In this document: one piece after another, positions 6,327-12,739 of the stretch
Position numbering within the stretch: the first letter of the stretch is position 1
How the letters are laid out: every line of letters begins with the position of its first letter
From: CAYSPU01 sp964432995
GTDB lineage: Bacteria; Verrucomicrobiota; Verrucomicrobiia; Limisphaerales; JAHDYP01
Direction of reading: 5' to 3'
DNA length: 12,739 nt
Assembly: GCA_964432995.1 (NCBI GenBank)
Contig: CAYSPU010000177.1
Location: forward strand, 1-12,739
Translations under genes and position numbers: made by a program
The notes under the pieces: generated by a model
Told to the model about the DNA's origin: nothing
The model's input: only the letters and a program-made list of their open reading frames with translations
Database searches by the model: none

Positions 6327-8288
6327 ATGATCCCGGCCATGATCGTCCCGACACTGGCCCGCACCGCGATTCCAGCCCTGTTCGCCTCGCTGGCGCTCCA
6401 CGCCGCCGGGGCCGAGGCTCCCGAAAGTCTGGTCGTCGATGGTGTTCCTCCCATTCCTGTCGAGCTGCGACAGGGTGCAGCTCGTTACCTGGAGTTTCGG
6501 TCCGCCGGCGTGGCGGACTGGCATCCAGTCCGGCGTGAGCTGCTCCTCGCCACGCGCTTTGCCGAAGTCAACCAACTGCATCTCCTCAAGCAGCCCGGTG
6601 GGGCGCGGCGGCAGTTGACGTTCTTCACCGAACCGGTGAGCGGTGGCAGTTTCCAGCCGGTGCAAGGCGACTTCCTGGTGTTCGCGCAAGACGCCGGAGG
6701 CGGCGAGTTCTACCAGTATTACCGCTTCGACCTGGCCGATGGCCGTGTGACCCTGCTGACGGACGGCAAATCGCGCAACGTGGGCGCGCGTTGGGACCGG
6801 GCGGGGCGCCACCTCGCCTACACCTCCACCCGCCGCAACGGACGGGACACGGACGTTTGGGTCATGGACCCGCGGGAGCCGGAGTCGGATCGGATGCTGG
6901 TGGAACTCGCGGGCGGCGGTTGGGCGGTTCAGGATTGGTCGCCGGATGACGCGCGGCTGCTGCTGGGGGAATACGTCTCGATCAACGAGAGTCGGCTCTG
7001 GATCGTCGACGCCCGCACGGGCGCGAAGGAGCTGCTAACGCCCCAGACCACCGAGAAGGTCGCGTACGGGCAAGCGCGGTTCACCGCCGATGGGCGGGCG
7101 GTTTTTGTGACGACGGACAAGGGCTCCGAGTTTCGGCAGTTGTGCCGGATGGAGCTGGCCAGCCGTCGAATCACCCCGGTGCTGAAGGACGTCCCTTGGA
7201 ACGTGGAGGAATTCGAGCTTTCCCATGACGGACGCACGCTGGCGGTGGTGAGCAACGAGGATGGGGCCAGCCGGCTGCGACTGCTGGAGGCGCGGTCGGG
7301 TCGGGAACGCCGCGTGCCGAAGCTGCCCTCGGGCGTCCTCGGTGGCCTGAACTGGCACCGGAACAACCGCGATCTGGCCTTCAACATGTCGAGCGCCCAA
7401 TCGCCTGCCGACGCGTATTCGCTGGACGTGAAGGCGGGCCGGGTCGAGCGCTGGACGGAGAGCGAGACGGGCGGTCTGGACCCGGCGGCGTTTGTCGAGC
7501 CGGAGTTGGTGCGGCTGAAGAGCTTCGACGGCTTGGAGTTCCCGGCGTGGGTCTACCGGCCGGACTCAAGGAAGTTCCCCGGTCCGCGGCCGGTGCTGGT
7601 GAACATTCACGGCGGTCCGGAGGGACAGTCCCGCCCCGGATTCCAGGCGCGGAACAACTACTACTTGAGCGAACGAGGCGTGGCGCTGGTGTATCCGAGC
7701 GTGCGCGGCTCCGACGGCTACGGGAAGACGTTCCTGACGCTGGACAACGGCTTCCGGCGGGAAGACTCGGTGAAGGACATCGGGGCGGTGCTGGACTGGG
7801 TCGCGGGGCAATCCGGCTTCGACGCGCAGCGCGTGGCGGTGATTGGTGGCAGCTACGGCGGCTACATGGTGCTGGCGTCAATGATCCACTACGGCGATCG
7901 ATTCCGCTGCGGTGTGGACGTGGTGGGTATCTCGAATTTCCTGACGTTTCTGAAGAACACGCAGGACTACCGTCGCGACCTGCGTCGTGTGGAATACGGC
8001 GACGAACGCGATCCGGCGATGGCGGAGTTCCTGGGGCGGATCTCGCCGACGGCGCGCGCCAGCGAGATCCGGAAGCCGTTGTTCGTGGTGCAGGGCTTCA
8101 ACGACCCGCGCGTCCCGGCAACGGAATCGGCGCAGATGGTCGAGGCGATCCGGGGTCACGGCGGCAGTGTCTGGTATCTGATGGCGAAGGACGAGGGCCA
8201 CGGCTTCCGCAAGAAGCGCAACGTGGATTTCCTCTTCTACAGCACCGTGCTGTTTCTGCAGGAGCATCTGCTCGGCGCGGCGCGGTAG
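6327..8288 (+). CDS. Secreted S9-family serine peptidase (DPP4/acylaminoacyl-peptidase type)
   Basis: Predicted 653-residue exported peptidase. A Sec signal peptide (about residues 1-30, ending HAAGA before EAPESL) is followed by a WD/PD40-like beta-propeller, with blades ending in motifs such as VRWD, QDWSPDDARLLLG and LSHDGRTLAVVS. The alpha/beta-hydrolase domain occupies about the last 250 residues. The catalytic triad is visible: Ser509 in GGSYGGY, Asp593 in GFNDPRVP and His625 in DEGHGF. The oxyanion-region HGGPEGQ motif is also present. Such enzymes cleave short peptides, often after proline or from N-blocked ends, in the periplasm. The start is uncertain between TTG 6321, ATG 6327 and ATG 6339, all without a clear Shine-Dalgarno; 6327 gives a normal signal peptide. 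Length is normal for the family. The TAG stop lies inside a repeat arm (GGTAGGGCG). Confidence 0.93.
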   Translation: MIPAMIVPTLARTAIPALFASLALHAAGAEAPESLVVDGVPPIPVELRQGAARYLEFRSAGVADWHPVRRELLLATRFAEVNQLHLLKQPGGARRQLTFFTEPVSGGSFQPVQGDFLVFAQDAGGGEFYQYYRFDLADGRVTLLTDGKSRNVGARWDRAGRHLAYTSTRRNGRDTDVWVMDPREPESDRMLVELAGGGWAVQDWSPDDARLLLGEYVSINESRLWIVDARTGAKELLTPQTTEKVAYGQARFTADGRAVFVTTDKGSEFRQLCRMELASRRITPVLKDVPWNVEEFELSHDGRTLAVVSNEDGASRLRLLEARSGRERRVPKLPSGVLGGLNWHRNNRDLAFNMSSAQSPADAYSLDVKAGRVERWTESETGGLDPAAFVEPELVRLKSFDGLEFPAWVYRPDSRKFPGPRPVLVNIHGGPEGQSRPGFQARNNYYLSERGVALVYPSVRGSDGYGKTFLTLDNGFRREDSVKDIGAVLDWVAGQSGFDAQRVAVIGGSYGGYMVLASMIHYGDRFRCGVDVVGISNFLTFLKNTQDYRRDLRRVEYGDERDPAMAEFLGRISPTARASEIRKPLFVVQGFNDPRVPATESAQMVEAIRGHGGSVWYLMAKDEGHGFRKKRNVDFLFYSTVLFLQEHLLGAAR

Positions 8289-8358
8289 GGCGCGTTCTTT
8301 ATTCGGCATTCTCCATTCTGCATTTTCTTCCGGCGCCCGCGGAGAGGTCGCCCTACCT
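8284..8358. repeat. GGTAGGGCG palindrome, copy B, overlapping a stop codon
   Basis: The left arm is reduced to GGTAGGGCGCG (8284-8294). The right arm 8332-8358 has the same length and sequence as copies A and C apart from one base, ending GAGGTCGCCCTACCT. The interior is unrelated to the other copies and consists mainly of four 7-bp units of type ATTCNNC (8301-8328). The left arm overlaps the last codons of the S9 peptidase and contains its TAG stop (8286-8288). In an mRNA the arms would pair just after the stop, so a transcript-end or RNA-stability role is possible. Confidence 0.75.
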
Positions 8359-8415
8359 TCTCCTTGAGATGCACGAGGCGGGGACCCACGGCCTCGCGGG
8401 TGTGGCGGATTGCTG

Positions 8416-8442
8416 TTGCCGCCGGGAGTGGCCTGCTATAGT
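8416..8442 (+). promoter_or_regulatory. Possible sigma70-like promoter for the DMT permease gene
   Basis: TTGCCG (8416-8421) and TATAGT (8437-8442) are separated by 15 bp and lie 20 bp before the ATG at 8463. The spacer is short for a consensus promoter, so this is a weak call. GGAG at 8448-8451, 11 nt before the start, is a poorly spaced ribosome-binding candidate. Confidence 0.3.
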
Positions 8443-8462
8443 GCGGCGGAGACAACGCCGAC

Positions 8463-9320
8463 ATGCGGGAACATACGAATGCGGTCTGGTGTGTGGCGGG
8501 GGCGGCGGGGCTCTGGAGCCTGGCCGGGCTCCTGATCAAATCGGTTGAGTGGCATCCTCTGGCGATTACCAGCGTCCGGAGCGCGATTGCCGCGGTGACC
8601 ATGGCATTGCTCCTGCCGCGGCCGCGGGGTTCATGGTGGCGCTGGCGGTTCACGCCCGTGCAGTGGGCGGCGGCGTTGTGCTACGTGGGAACGGTGTCCC
8701 TATTTGTCAGTGCCAACAAGCTGACCACGGCGGCGAACGCGATCTTCCTGCAATACACCGCGCCGCTTTACATTGCCGTGTTCGGGGCGTGTTTTCTGGG
8801 AGAGCACCCGCGAGCGGTCGACTGGGTGCTCCTGGCGGTGACCATTGCCGGGGTGGGCTTGTTCTTCATCGACCAGATCACGACGACCGGTTTGTGGGGG
8901 AACGTGCTGGCCTTGGCGAGCGGGGTGAGCTTTGCCGGTCTGGCAACGCTGTTGCGCAAGCAGAAGGACGCCTCCCCGGCGGACTCGGTCTTGCTGGGCA
9001 ACATCCTGACCGCGCTGGTCTTCCTGCCGTTTTGCGGCCGAGCGTGGCCCAATGCGGGCAGTTGGGCGGGGCTGGCGCTTCTGGGAGTCTTCCAGTTGGG
9101 CCTGTCCTATGTGCTCTTCGCCAAAGGGATTCGCCGGGTGCGCGCTCTCGAAGCGAGTTTGATCAGCACGATCGAGCCGGTGCTGAACCCGGTATGGGTG
9201 CTGTTGTTCATCGGCGAGCGGCCGCAGTTCTGGGCCGTCGTGGGGGGCGTCGTCGTCCTGACCAGCGCGACCATTCGCGGCGTGCTCACCGCGCGGGCGG
9301 GAGCAGCCTTGCAGCGCTGA
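8463..9320 (+). CDS. EamA/DMT-superfamily permease
   Basis: A 285-residue inner-membrane protein with about ten hydrophobic segments, arranged as two EamA repeats (residues about 7-135 and 145-280). Family hallmarks seen are the early GLWSLAGLLIK helix, SANKLTTAANAIFLQYTAPL in the first repeat, and the second-repeat segment LEASLISTIEPVLNPVWVLL followed by GERP. Family members export metabolites, often amino acids or related compounds, or import sugars and nucleosides; the substrate cannot be read from sequence. It starts at ATG 8463 after a weak GGAG. It stands alone on the plus strand and converges with the oxidoreductase gene across an 85-bp gap, which contains only short imperfect hairpins (for example CCCG/CGGG around 9344-9357). 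Confidence 0.92.
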   Translation: MREHTNAVWCVAGAAGLWSLAGLLIKSVEWHPLAITSVRSAIAAVTMALLLPRPRGSWWRWRFTPVQWAAALCYVGTVSLFVSANKLTTAANAIFLQYTAPLYIAVFGACFLGEHPRAVDWVLLAVTIAGVGLFFIDQITTTGLWGNVLALASGVSFAGLATLLRKQKDASPADSVLLGNILTALVFLPFCGRAWPNAGSWAGLALLGVFQLGLSYVLFAKGIRRVRALEASLISTIEPVLNPVWVLLFIGERPQFWAVVGGVVVLTSATIRGVLTARAGAALQR

Positions 9321-9405
9321 CCGTGGCAGCCGCGGCCGAGGGGCCCGTTTTCGCGGGACTCTGGCCAGACAACGCCGTCGAACCCCACATCGGGGTGGGA
9401 GCCGC

Positions 9406-10914
9406 CTACAGTTCCCAGCCCGGGCGATAGTCGCGGACGAGGTAGCGGTTCGCTTCGGGCTTGTTCGTGATTTGGCCGGTCGCGCTGTCGAACAGCACCT
9501 TGGTGCGAGCGCGCAAGGCCACGGTCCCGAGATTCACCGTGTCGGTGATGCCGGCAGCTTCGAGGAAACTGCCCGGGGACGCTTCTCCGCCACGGCAGGC
9601 TTCGACCCAGGGATTGGTGCGGTCGCGGCGCGTCCGGGTGTCGGCGGTCGCGCCTGCGGTCTCCCACAGGTTCTGCATCTTCCCCTGCAGAAACAGCTTC
9701 GGCTCTTCGCCGTGGAATCCGGCGAGGATCAGGCCGCTGTCTCCCACGAAGAGGATTCCTTCGGGGCCCAGCGGTGGGTTGTGCGCTTCGACTTCGCGGG
9801 GGATGCGCGGTCGCATGCCACCGTCGTACCAGAGGAGCTCGACGCCAGGTCGATCCTGGCTGGGGGCAAACTGGAACCGCAGGGCGCAGGCCGTCGGGTA
9901 GGCGAAGTCGTTTTTCACCGTTTGGCTCACGCCGTCGACGATGGTGCAGGTATGGGTGGCTTGGGCCTCGGCGCTCACGGGGGCGCCGAGCTTCAGCCCG
10001 GTGAACACGGGCCAAAGGCTGTAAATCCCCATGTCCGCCATCGATCCCCCGCCGAAGTCATACCAACCGCGGAACACGGTGTGCGTGTAGTGCGGGTGGT
10101 AGGGGCGGTCCTTCTCGGGTCCCAGCCAGAGGCTCCAGTCGAAGCCCGCAGGCACCGGCGGGCGGTCCTTTGGGATCTCCGTGTATTGGGGCCAGACCGG
10201 GCGGTTGGTCCAGTTGCGGATCTCGCGCAGCTTGCCAATAACCCCCTGCCGGATGCGCTCGACAATCCGGCCGTTCTCCCTCCCGCTGCCATAGGCCAAG
10301 AGATGCGTGGCCACCCCGGACTCGCGGGCGGTCCGGAGCACCAACCGGCCTTCAGCCAGCCGGTTCGCAATCGGCTTGTGCATCAGGACGTGCAGCCCGC
10401 GCCTCATCGAGGTGACCGCAACCGTGGCGTGCAGGTGGTCCGGGGTCATGATCTTCACCGCATCCAGGTCTTTCTCCTTCTCCAGCAGTTCGCGGAAGTC
10501 CGCATACGCAGCGCAACCCTTGTAGTTCGCGCCGCGCCCGTGCTTGGCGTAGTAGGTCTCGACGACGAGGCGTCCGACGTCGCGGCCGCCGGGACATCCG
10601 TTTTCCCCCTCGAGCCACTTGGGATCGCCCAGGTAGTTTCGGATCTGGTTGCGGATGCTGCCCTTGCCCCACTCGATGTAGTCGGTGCTGAACCGGTTGG
10701 GATCGCAAACGGCGACGATCTGGATTCCGGGGTCTTCGAGCAACCCGCCCAACTCGTTGAACCCCTGGGTCCCCATGCCGATATGGGCGAGCGCGATCCG
10801 GTCGTTGGGGGCGACGTGGCGCGGGGCGCCGAGGACGGTGCTGGGCACGATGGTGAAGAGGCCGGTGGCGGCGGCGGTGCCGAGGAACTTGCGGCGATTC
10901 AGTTCGGTAGTCAT
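9406..10914 (-). CDS. Tat-exported Gfo/Idh/MocA-family NAD(P)-dependent oxidoreductase
   Basis: A 502-residue protein on the minus strand. It begins with a twin-arginine signal (NRRKFLGTAAATG, residues 6-18), so export in folded form with cofactor is inferred. The Rossmann fold shows GMGTQG (residues 46-51) and the acidic residue of CDPN (Asp71). After an insertion (about 76-135) come TPDHLHA and VLMHKPIANR. The usual EKP motif reads HKP (179-181), so the motif lysine Lys180 is kept. The C-terminus (ITNKPEANRYLVRDYRPGWEL) is typical of the Planctomycetota/Verrucomicrobiota branch of the family. These enzymes oxidise or reduce sugars and related polyols; the substrate is unknown. The start at 10914 is set by the Tat signal; the frame is open upstream to 11199, but that part reads through repeat DNA. 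No good Shine-Dalgarno is seen. Confidence 0.93.
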   Translation of the reverse strand: MTTELNRRKFLGTAAATGLFTIVPSTVLGAPRHVAPNDRIALAHIGMGTQGFNELGGLLEDPGIQIVAVCDPNRFSTDYIEWGKGSIRNQIRNYLGDPKWLEGENGCPGGRDVGRLVVETYYAKHGRGANYKGCAAYADFRELLEKEKDLDAVKIMTPDHLHATVAVTSMRRGLHVLMHKPIANRLAEGRLVLRTARESGVATHLLAYGSGRENGRIVERIRQGVIGKLREIRNWTNRPVWPQYTEIPKDRPPVPAGFDWSLWLGPEKDRPYHPHYTHTVFRGWYDFGGGSMADMGIYSLWPVFTGLKLGAPVSAEAQATHTCTIVDGVSQTVKNDFAYPTACALRFQFAPSQDRPGVELLWYDGGMRPRIPREVEAHNPPLGPEGILFVGDSGLILAGFHGEEPKLFLQGKMQNLWETAGATADTRTRRDRTNPWVEACRGGEASPGSFLEAAGITDTVNLGTVALRARTKVLFDSATGQITNKPEANRYLVRDYRPGWEL

Positions 10915-11060
10915 AGGAAGACTTGGGTGTTCCTCTTGAGAGAGCCCCGACCACCCGATCCAAGCAAGGAGAAAACCGCGGGCAGGAACAACCAAGGCGC
11001 AAAGAAACAAAGGGGAGCGGCGGCCTGGTTCTGCCGCCCAGTTTCTATAGGCAGCCTTCC

Positions 11061-11090
11061 TATCCGTGTTTATCCGTGTCCATCCGTGGT
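11061..11090. repeat. Three tandem decamers, consensus YATCCGTGNN
   Basis: Three consecutive 10-bp units share ATCCGTG exactly and differ only at the first base and last two bases. The minus-strand translation (HGWTRINTDR) is a well-known spurious peptide in annotations of environmental bacteria, which suggests that this repeat is widespread. That statement is from memory, not from a search. Confidence 0.8.
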
Positions 11091-11123
11091 TGAACTGCGG
11101 TTCCTGGGATGACAAGGCCAAAC

Positions 11124-11137
11124 GCTGAAGGCTGAAG
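11124..11137. repeat. Tandem heptad GCTGAAG x2, left flank of copy C
   Basis: Two perfect GCTGAAG units. The reverse complement, CTTCAGC, occurs in tandem with near-copies at 11318-11338, so the two arrays are inverted around copy C. Confidence 0.65.
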
Positions 11138-11140
11138 ACT

Positions 11141-11249
11141 GGTAGGGCGCGACTCCGAGCCGAACTCGCGAGCCGGTCTCCGTATCGCGCCGAAGGCATG
11201 TGGCTTGGCGACTGGATCTTGCGGCGCCCTCGGAGAGGTCGCCCTACCT
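11141..11249. repeat. GGTAGGGCG palindrome, copy C
   Basis: Left arm GGTAGGGCGCG (11141-11151), right arm 11223-11249. The 31 bases 11219-11249 are identical to 4290-4320 of copy A. The interior differs from copies A and B and has its own stem, GGCGCGA (11146-11152) with TCGCGCC (11185-11191). It is not coding. Position: between two divergent genes rather than after a gene. Confidence 0.8.
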
Positions 11250-11317
11250 TTCATGCGAAGTGGTATCCCAGAATGGGTAGGGGGGCATGGAACAACGCGA
11301 GAACGTTGCGTCTCAGG

Positions 11318-11338
11318 CTTCAACCTTCAGCCTTCCCC
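11318..11338. repeat. Degenerate heptads CTTCNNC x3, right flank of copy C
   Basis: Three consecutive 7-bp units, each beginning CTTC, end about 50 bp before the RluA-family start. The middle one is the exact reverse complement of the GCTGAAG unit at 11124. Confidence 0.55.
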
Positions 11339-11390
11339 CGCCCGCCTCGGGGCTTCAGGCTGGCTCCGGTAACGAGCGATCGGAGAAGTG

Positions 11391-12446
11391 ATGGAAACTC
11401 AAGTCAGCCCACTGCTGCATTGGTTGCGGCAGCAGCATCCCGACACGCCGAAGAGCCGCGCCAAGCAATGGATCCTGGCCGGGCGGGTCAGCGTCAACGG
11501 CGTCGTCCTCCGCAAGCCGCATCAACTCATCGCTGATCCCGGCGATACCCTGAAGCTGGGCGCCTGCCATGCCACAACCCTCGATTGCGGTTCCGGGTGG
11601 CAGATTCACCCGCGCGTTTCGTTGCTGTACCTGGATTCCGCCTTCGCCATCGTGAACAAGGGGCCCGGTCTCATCTCGGTGCCGGCGCCGAACGGCGGTC
11701 TCTCCGCGCTCAGCATCCTCGCCGACTTCCTGTTGGGAAAAATGAAGGCCCGGGACCGCGGAGTTGCCGGCCGATCGCTGCCACCGGTTTATCACCGGCT
11801 CAAGCCCTTGCCGGTTCATCGTCTCGACCAGTATACCAGCGGCGTGTTTTGCCTGGCCCTGAACCCCGCCGCGCGTCGCCACTTCATCGCGCAACTCAAG
11901 GCGCACACCATGAAGCGCGAGTATGTGGCCTTTGTGGAAGGGCGATCGAGGACGTCCAAAGGCACCTGGCGGCAGTGGCTGCAATTGAGCCCGGACGAAC
12001 TGCGTCAGCACGTGGTTTCGAAGCCGCAACGCAAGGACCCGGGCTCCGACGCGCGTGAGGCCATCACGCATTACGAGGTCATTGCCGAGTATCCGCTCGC
12101 CGGTGGCAAAGGCTTCGTCACCAAGTTGCGGCTCCGGCTCGAGACCGGTCGCAAGCACCAGATCCGCGTCCAGGCGGCCCACGCCGGGCTCCCCTTGATC
12201 GGCGATCGCACGTATCACCCGGCCTATCGAGAAGCGGGCCACGCCCGCCCGCCCGTCGAGTTCCCGCGTCAAGCCTTGCACGCCGCAGTCCTCAGCCTCG
12301 AACACCCGGACCAGCCTGGCCGGCGCATGACCTGGACCGCGGAGCTGCCCCAAGCCCTGCGCCAACTGGAAGCGGCCTTGCTGAGGGGGCGAGACTCCTT
12401 TCCGCCTTCCCAGTGCGAGGTTTCCGGGCTAGGACCTGGGGCGTGA
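11391..12446 (+). CDS. RluA-family 23S rRNA/tRNA pseudouridine synthase
   Basis: A 351-residue cytoplasmic enzyme that isomerises uridine to pseudouridine in rRNA or tRNA. Residues about 1-60 form an S4 RNA-binding domain (SRAKQWILAGRVSVNGVVL). The catalytic motif HRLDQYTSGV places the nucleophilic Asp at residue 146. The C-terminal family motif TGRKHQIRVQAAHAGLPLIG starts near residue 252. Length and domain order fit RluA/RluD-type enzymes, but the exact uridine target cannot be assigned. ATG 11391 is chosen because GGAG (11382-11385) lies 5 nt upstream; the adjacent GTG 11388 is an alternative. The stop overlaps the next start by four bases (GTGA), which suggests translational coupling. Confidence 0.94.
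   Translation: METQVSPLLHWLRQQHPDTPKSRAKQWILAGRVSVNGVVLRKPHQLIADPGDTLKLGACHATTLDCGSGWQIHPRVSLLYLDSAFAIVNKGPGLISVPAPNGGLSALSILADFLLGKMKARDRGVAGRSLPPVYHRLKPLPVHRLDQYTSGVFCLALNPAARRHFIAQLKAHTMKREYVAFVEGRSRTSKGTWRQWLQLSPDELRQHVVSKPQRKDPGSDAREAITHYEVIAEYPLAGGKGFVTKLRLRLETGRKHQIRVQAAHAGLPLIGDRTYHPAYREAGHARPPVEFPRQALHAAVLSLEHPDQPGRRMTWTAELPQALRQLEAALLRGRDSFPPSQCEVSGLGPGA
12431..12434 (+). promoter_or_regulatory. Shine-Dalgarno supporting a GTG start
   Basis: AGGA, 8 nt before the GTG at 12443, lies inside the end of the RluA-family gene and decides the start of the following hydrolase. Confidence 0.5.
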
Positions 12447-12739
12447 GCGAGAACCTGCGATACGCCGTTGCCGCCTGCCAAACCGATTTCCCATCGCCGA
12501 CCCACCACCGCGAGATTGCCGGCCGCGCCGATCGCATGCTGGCGATGATCGACGGTGCGGTCGTCGGCTACCGCCCCTTCTTCCCGGTTCGCCTGGTGGT
12601 GTTTCCCGAGTTCGCCCATGCGGCACCGGTGTATCCCACGGTGGCCGAGTTGCGGGAGAAGTTGGCCGTCCCCGTGCCGAACGAGCACACGGATCGCTAC
12701 GTTGCCAAGGCGCGCGAGCACGGCATCTACGTCCAGACG
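12443..12739 (+). CDS. Carbon-nitrogen hydrolase (nitrilase superfamily), N-terminal part, cut by window end
   Basis: The frame is open from GTG 12443 to the window end, giving 99 residues. The start MSENLRYAVAACQTDF has the usual first strand of nitrilase-fold enzymes (AxxQ), and RLVVFPEFAHA contains the first catalytic residue, Glu56, in FPEF. The Lys and Cys of the Glu-Lys-Cys triad lie beyond the window. Family members hydrolyse nitriles, amides or carbamoyl compounds; the substrate is unknown. The stretch between the first strand and FPEF is longer than in minimal nitrilases. AGGA 8 nt upstream supports GTG, and the 4-nt overlap with the RluA-family stop suggests one transcript. No other start is as well placed. 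Confidence 0.85.
   Translation, partial: MSENLRYAVAACQTDFPSPTHHREIAGRADRMLAMIDGAVVGYRPFFPVRLVVFPEFAHAAPVYPTVAELREKLAVPVPNEHTDRYVAKAREHGIYVQT

Larger units (their letters stand above)
10915..11390. other. Divergent spacer filled with repeats
   Basis: This 476-bp region between the divergent oxidoreductase and RluA genes must hold both promoters, but I see no convincing -35/-10 pair. It contains three tandem decamers (11061-11090), heptad repeats on both sides of palindrome copy C (11124-11137 and 11318-11338), and copy C itself (11141-11249). Apparent open frames across it translate repeat DNA and are not genes. Confidence 0.6.

Noticed and set aside
6003..6812. 269-residue minus-strand frame over the peptidase start
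   Set aside because: It crosses the inverted-repeat element and the antisense of the peptidase N-terminus; no protein-like motifs.
9472..11112. 546-residue plus-strand frame opposite the oxidoreductase
   Set aside because: Antisense shadow; the minus strand has the complete Gfo/Idh/MocA signature.
10915..11199. N-terminal extension of the oxidoreductase to 11199
   Set aside because: The added residues come from the decamer repeats and spacer DNA, while the Tat signal at 10914 gives a normal start.
12269..12721. Minus-strand frame at the window end
   Set aside because: Antisense of the RluA-family end and the nitrilase-family start, both of which have catalytic motifs on the plus strand.

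Overview
The window is GC-rich bacterial DNA. Its mixture of genes suggests Verrucomicrobiota (Pedosphaerales/Limisphaerales type) or a related PVC-group bacterium: tandem FG-GAP/ASPIC-UnbV proteins, a Tat-exported Gfo/Idh/MocA oxidoreductase, a relic of a UroD-family gene, and many short palindromic and short-period repeats between genes. The taxonomic call is an inference from gene style and repeat style, not from a marker gene.

Layout. Positions 2-373 (+) hold the C-terminus of an ASPIC/UnbV-domain protein cut by the window edge. Positions 618-4100 (+) hold a 1160-residue predicted lipoprotein: lipobox, TPR region, seven evenly spaced FG-GAP calcium loops, a degenerate ASPIC/UnbV segment, and a large C-terminal module without an assigned function. 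Positions 4101-6326 are a 2.2-kb stretch without a convincing intact gene. It contains a composite repeat (4176-4359), a frameshifted and deleted UroD-family relic (4372-4688, minus), several perfect hairpins, a perfect 2x16-bp tandem repeat, an 18-bp palindrome and a 98-bp inverted-repeat element. Positions 6327-8288 (+) encode a secreted S9-family serine peptidase whose stop codon lies inside a repeat arm. Positions 8463-9320 (+) encode an EamA/DMT permease. Positions 9406-10914 (-) encode a Tat-exported Gfo/Idh/MocA oxidoreductase, convergent with the permease. After a repeat-filled divergent spacer, 11391-12446 (+) encodes an RluA-family pseudouridine synthase. It overlaps by 4 nt the start of a carbon-nitrogen hydrolase (12443 to the window end).

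How the genes work together. The two ASPIC/FG-GAP genes look like tandem, probably surface-exposed relatives. The RluA and nitrilase-family genes are probably translationally coupled. The peptidase, permease and oxidoreductase look like independent single genes; nothing shows a shared pathway.

The strongest unexplained signals are (1) a three-copy family of imperfect palindromes with nearly invariant arms (GGTAGGGCG...CGCCCTACC) and divergent interiors, associated with 7-bp and 10-bp period micro-repeats, and (2) the uncharacterised C-terminal module of the giant lipoprotein. I found no CRISPR array, tRNA, rRNA, intact transposase or obvious defence system.
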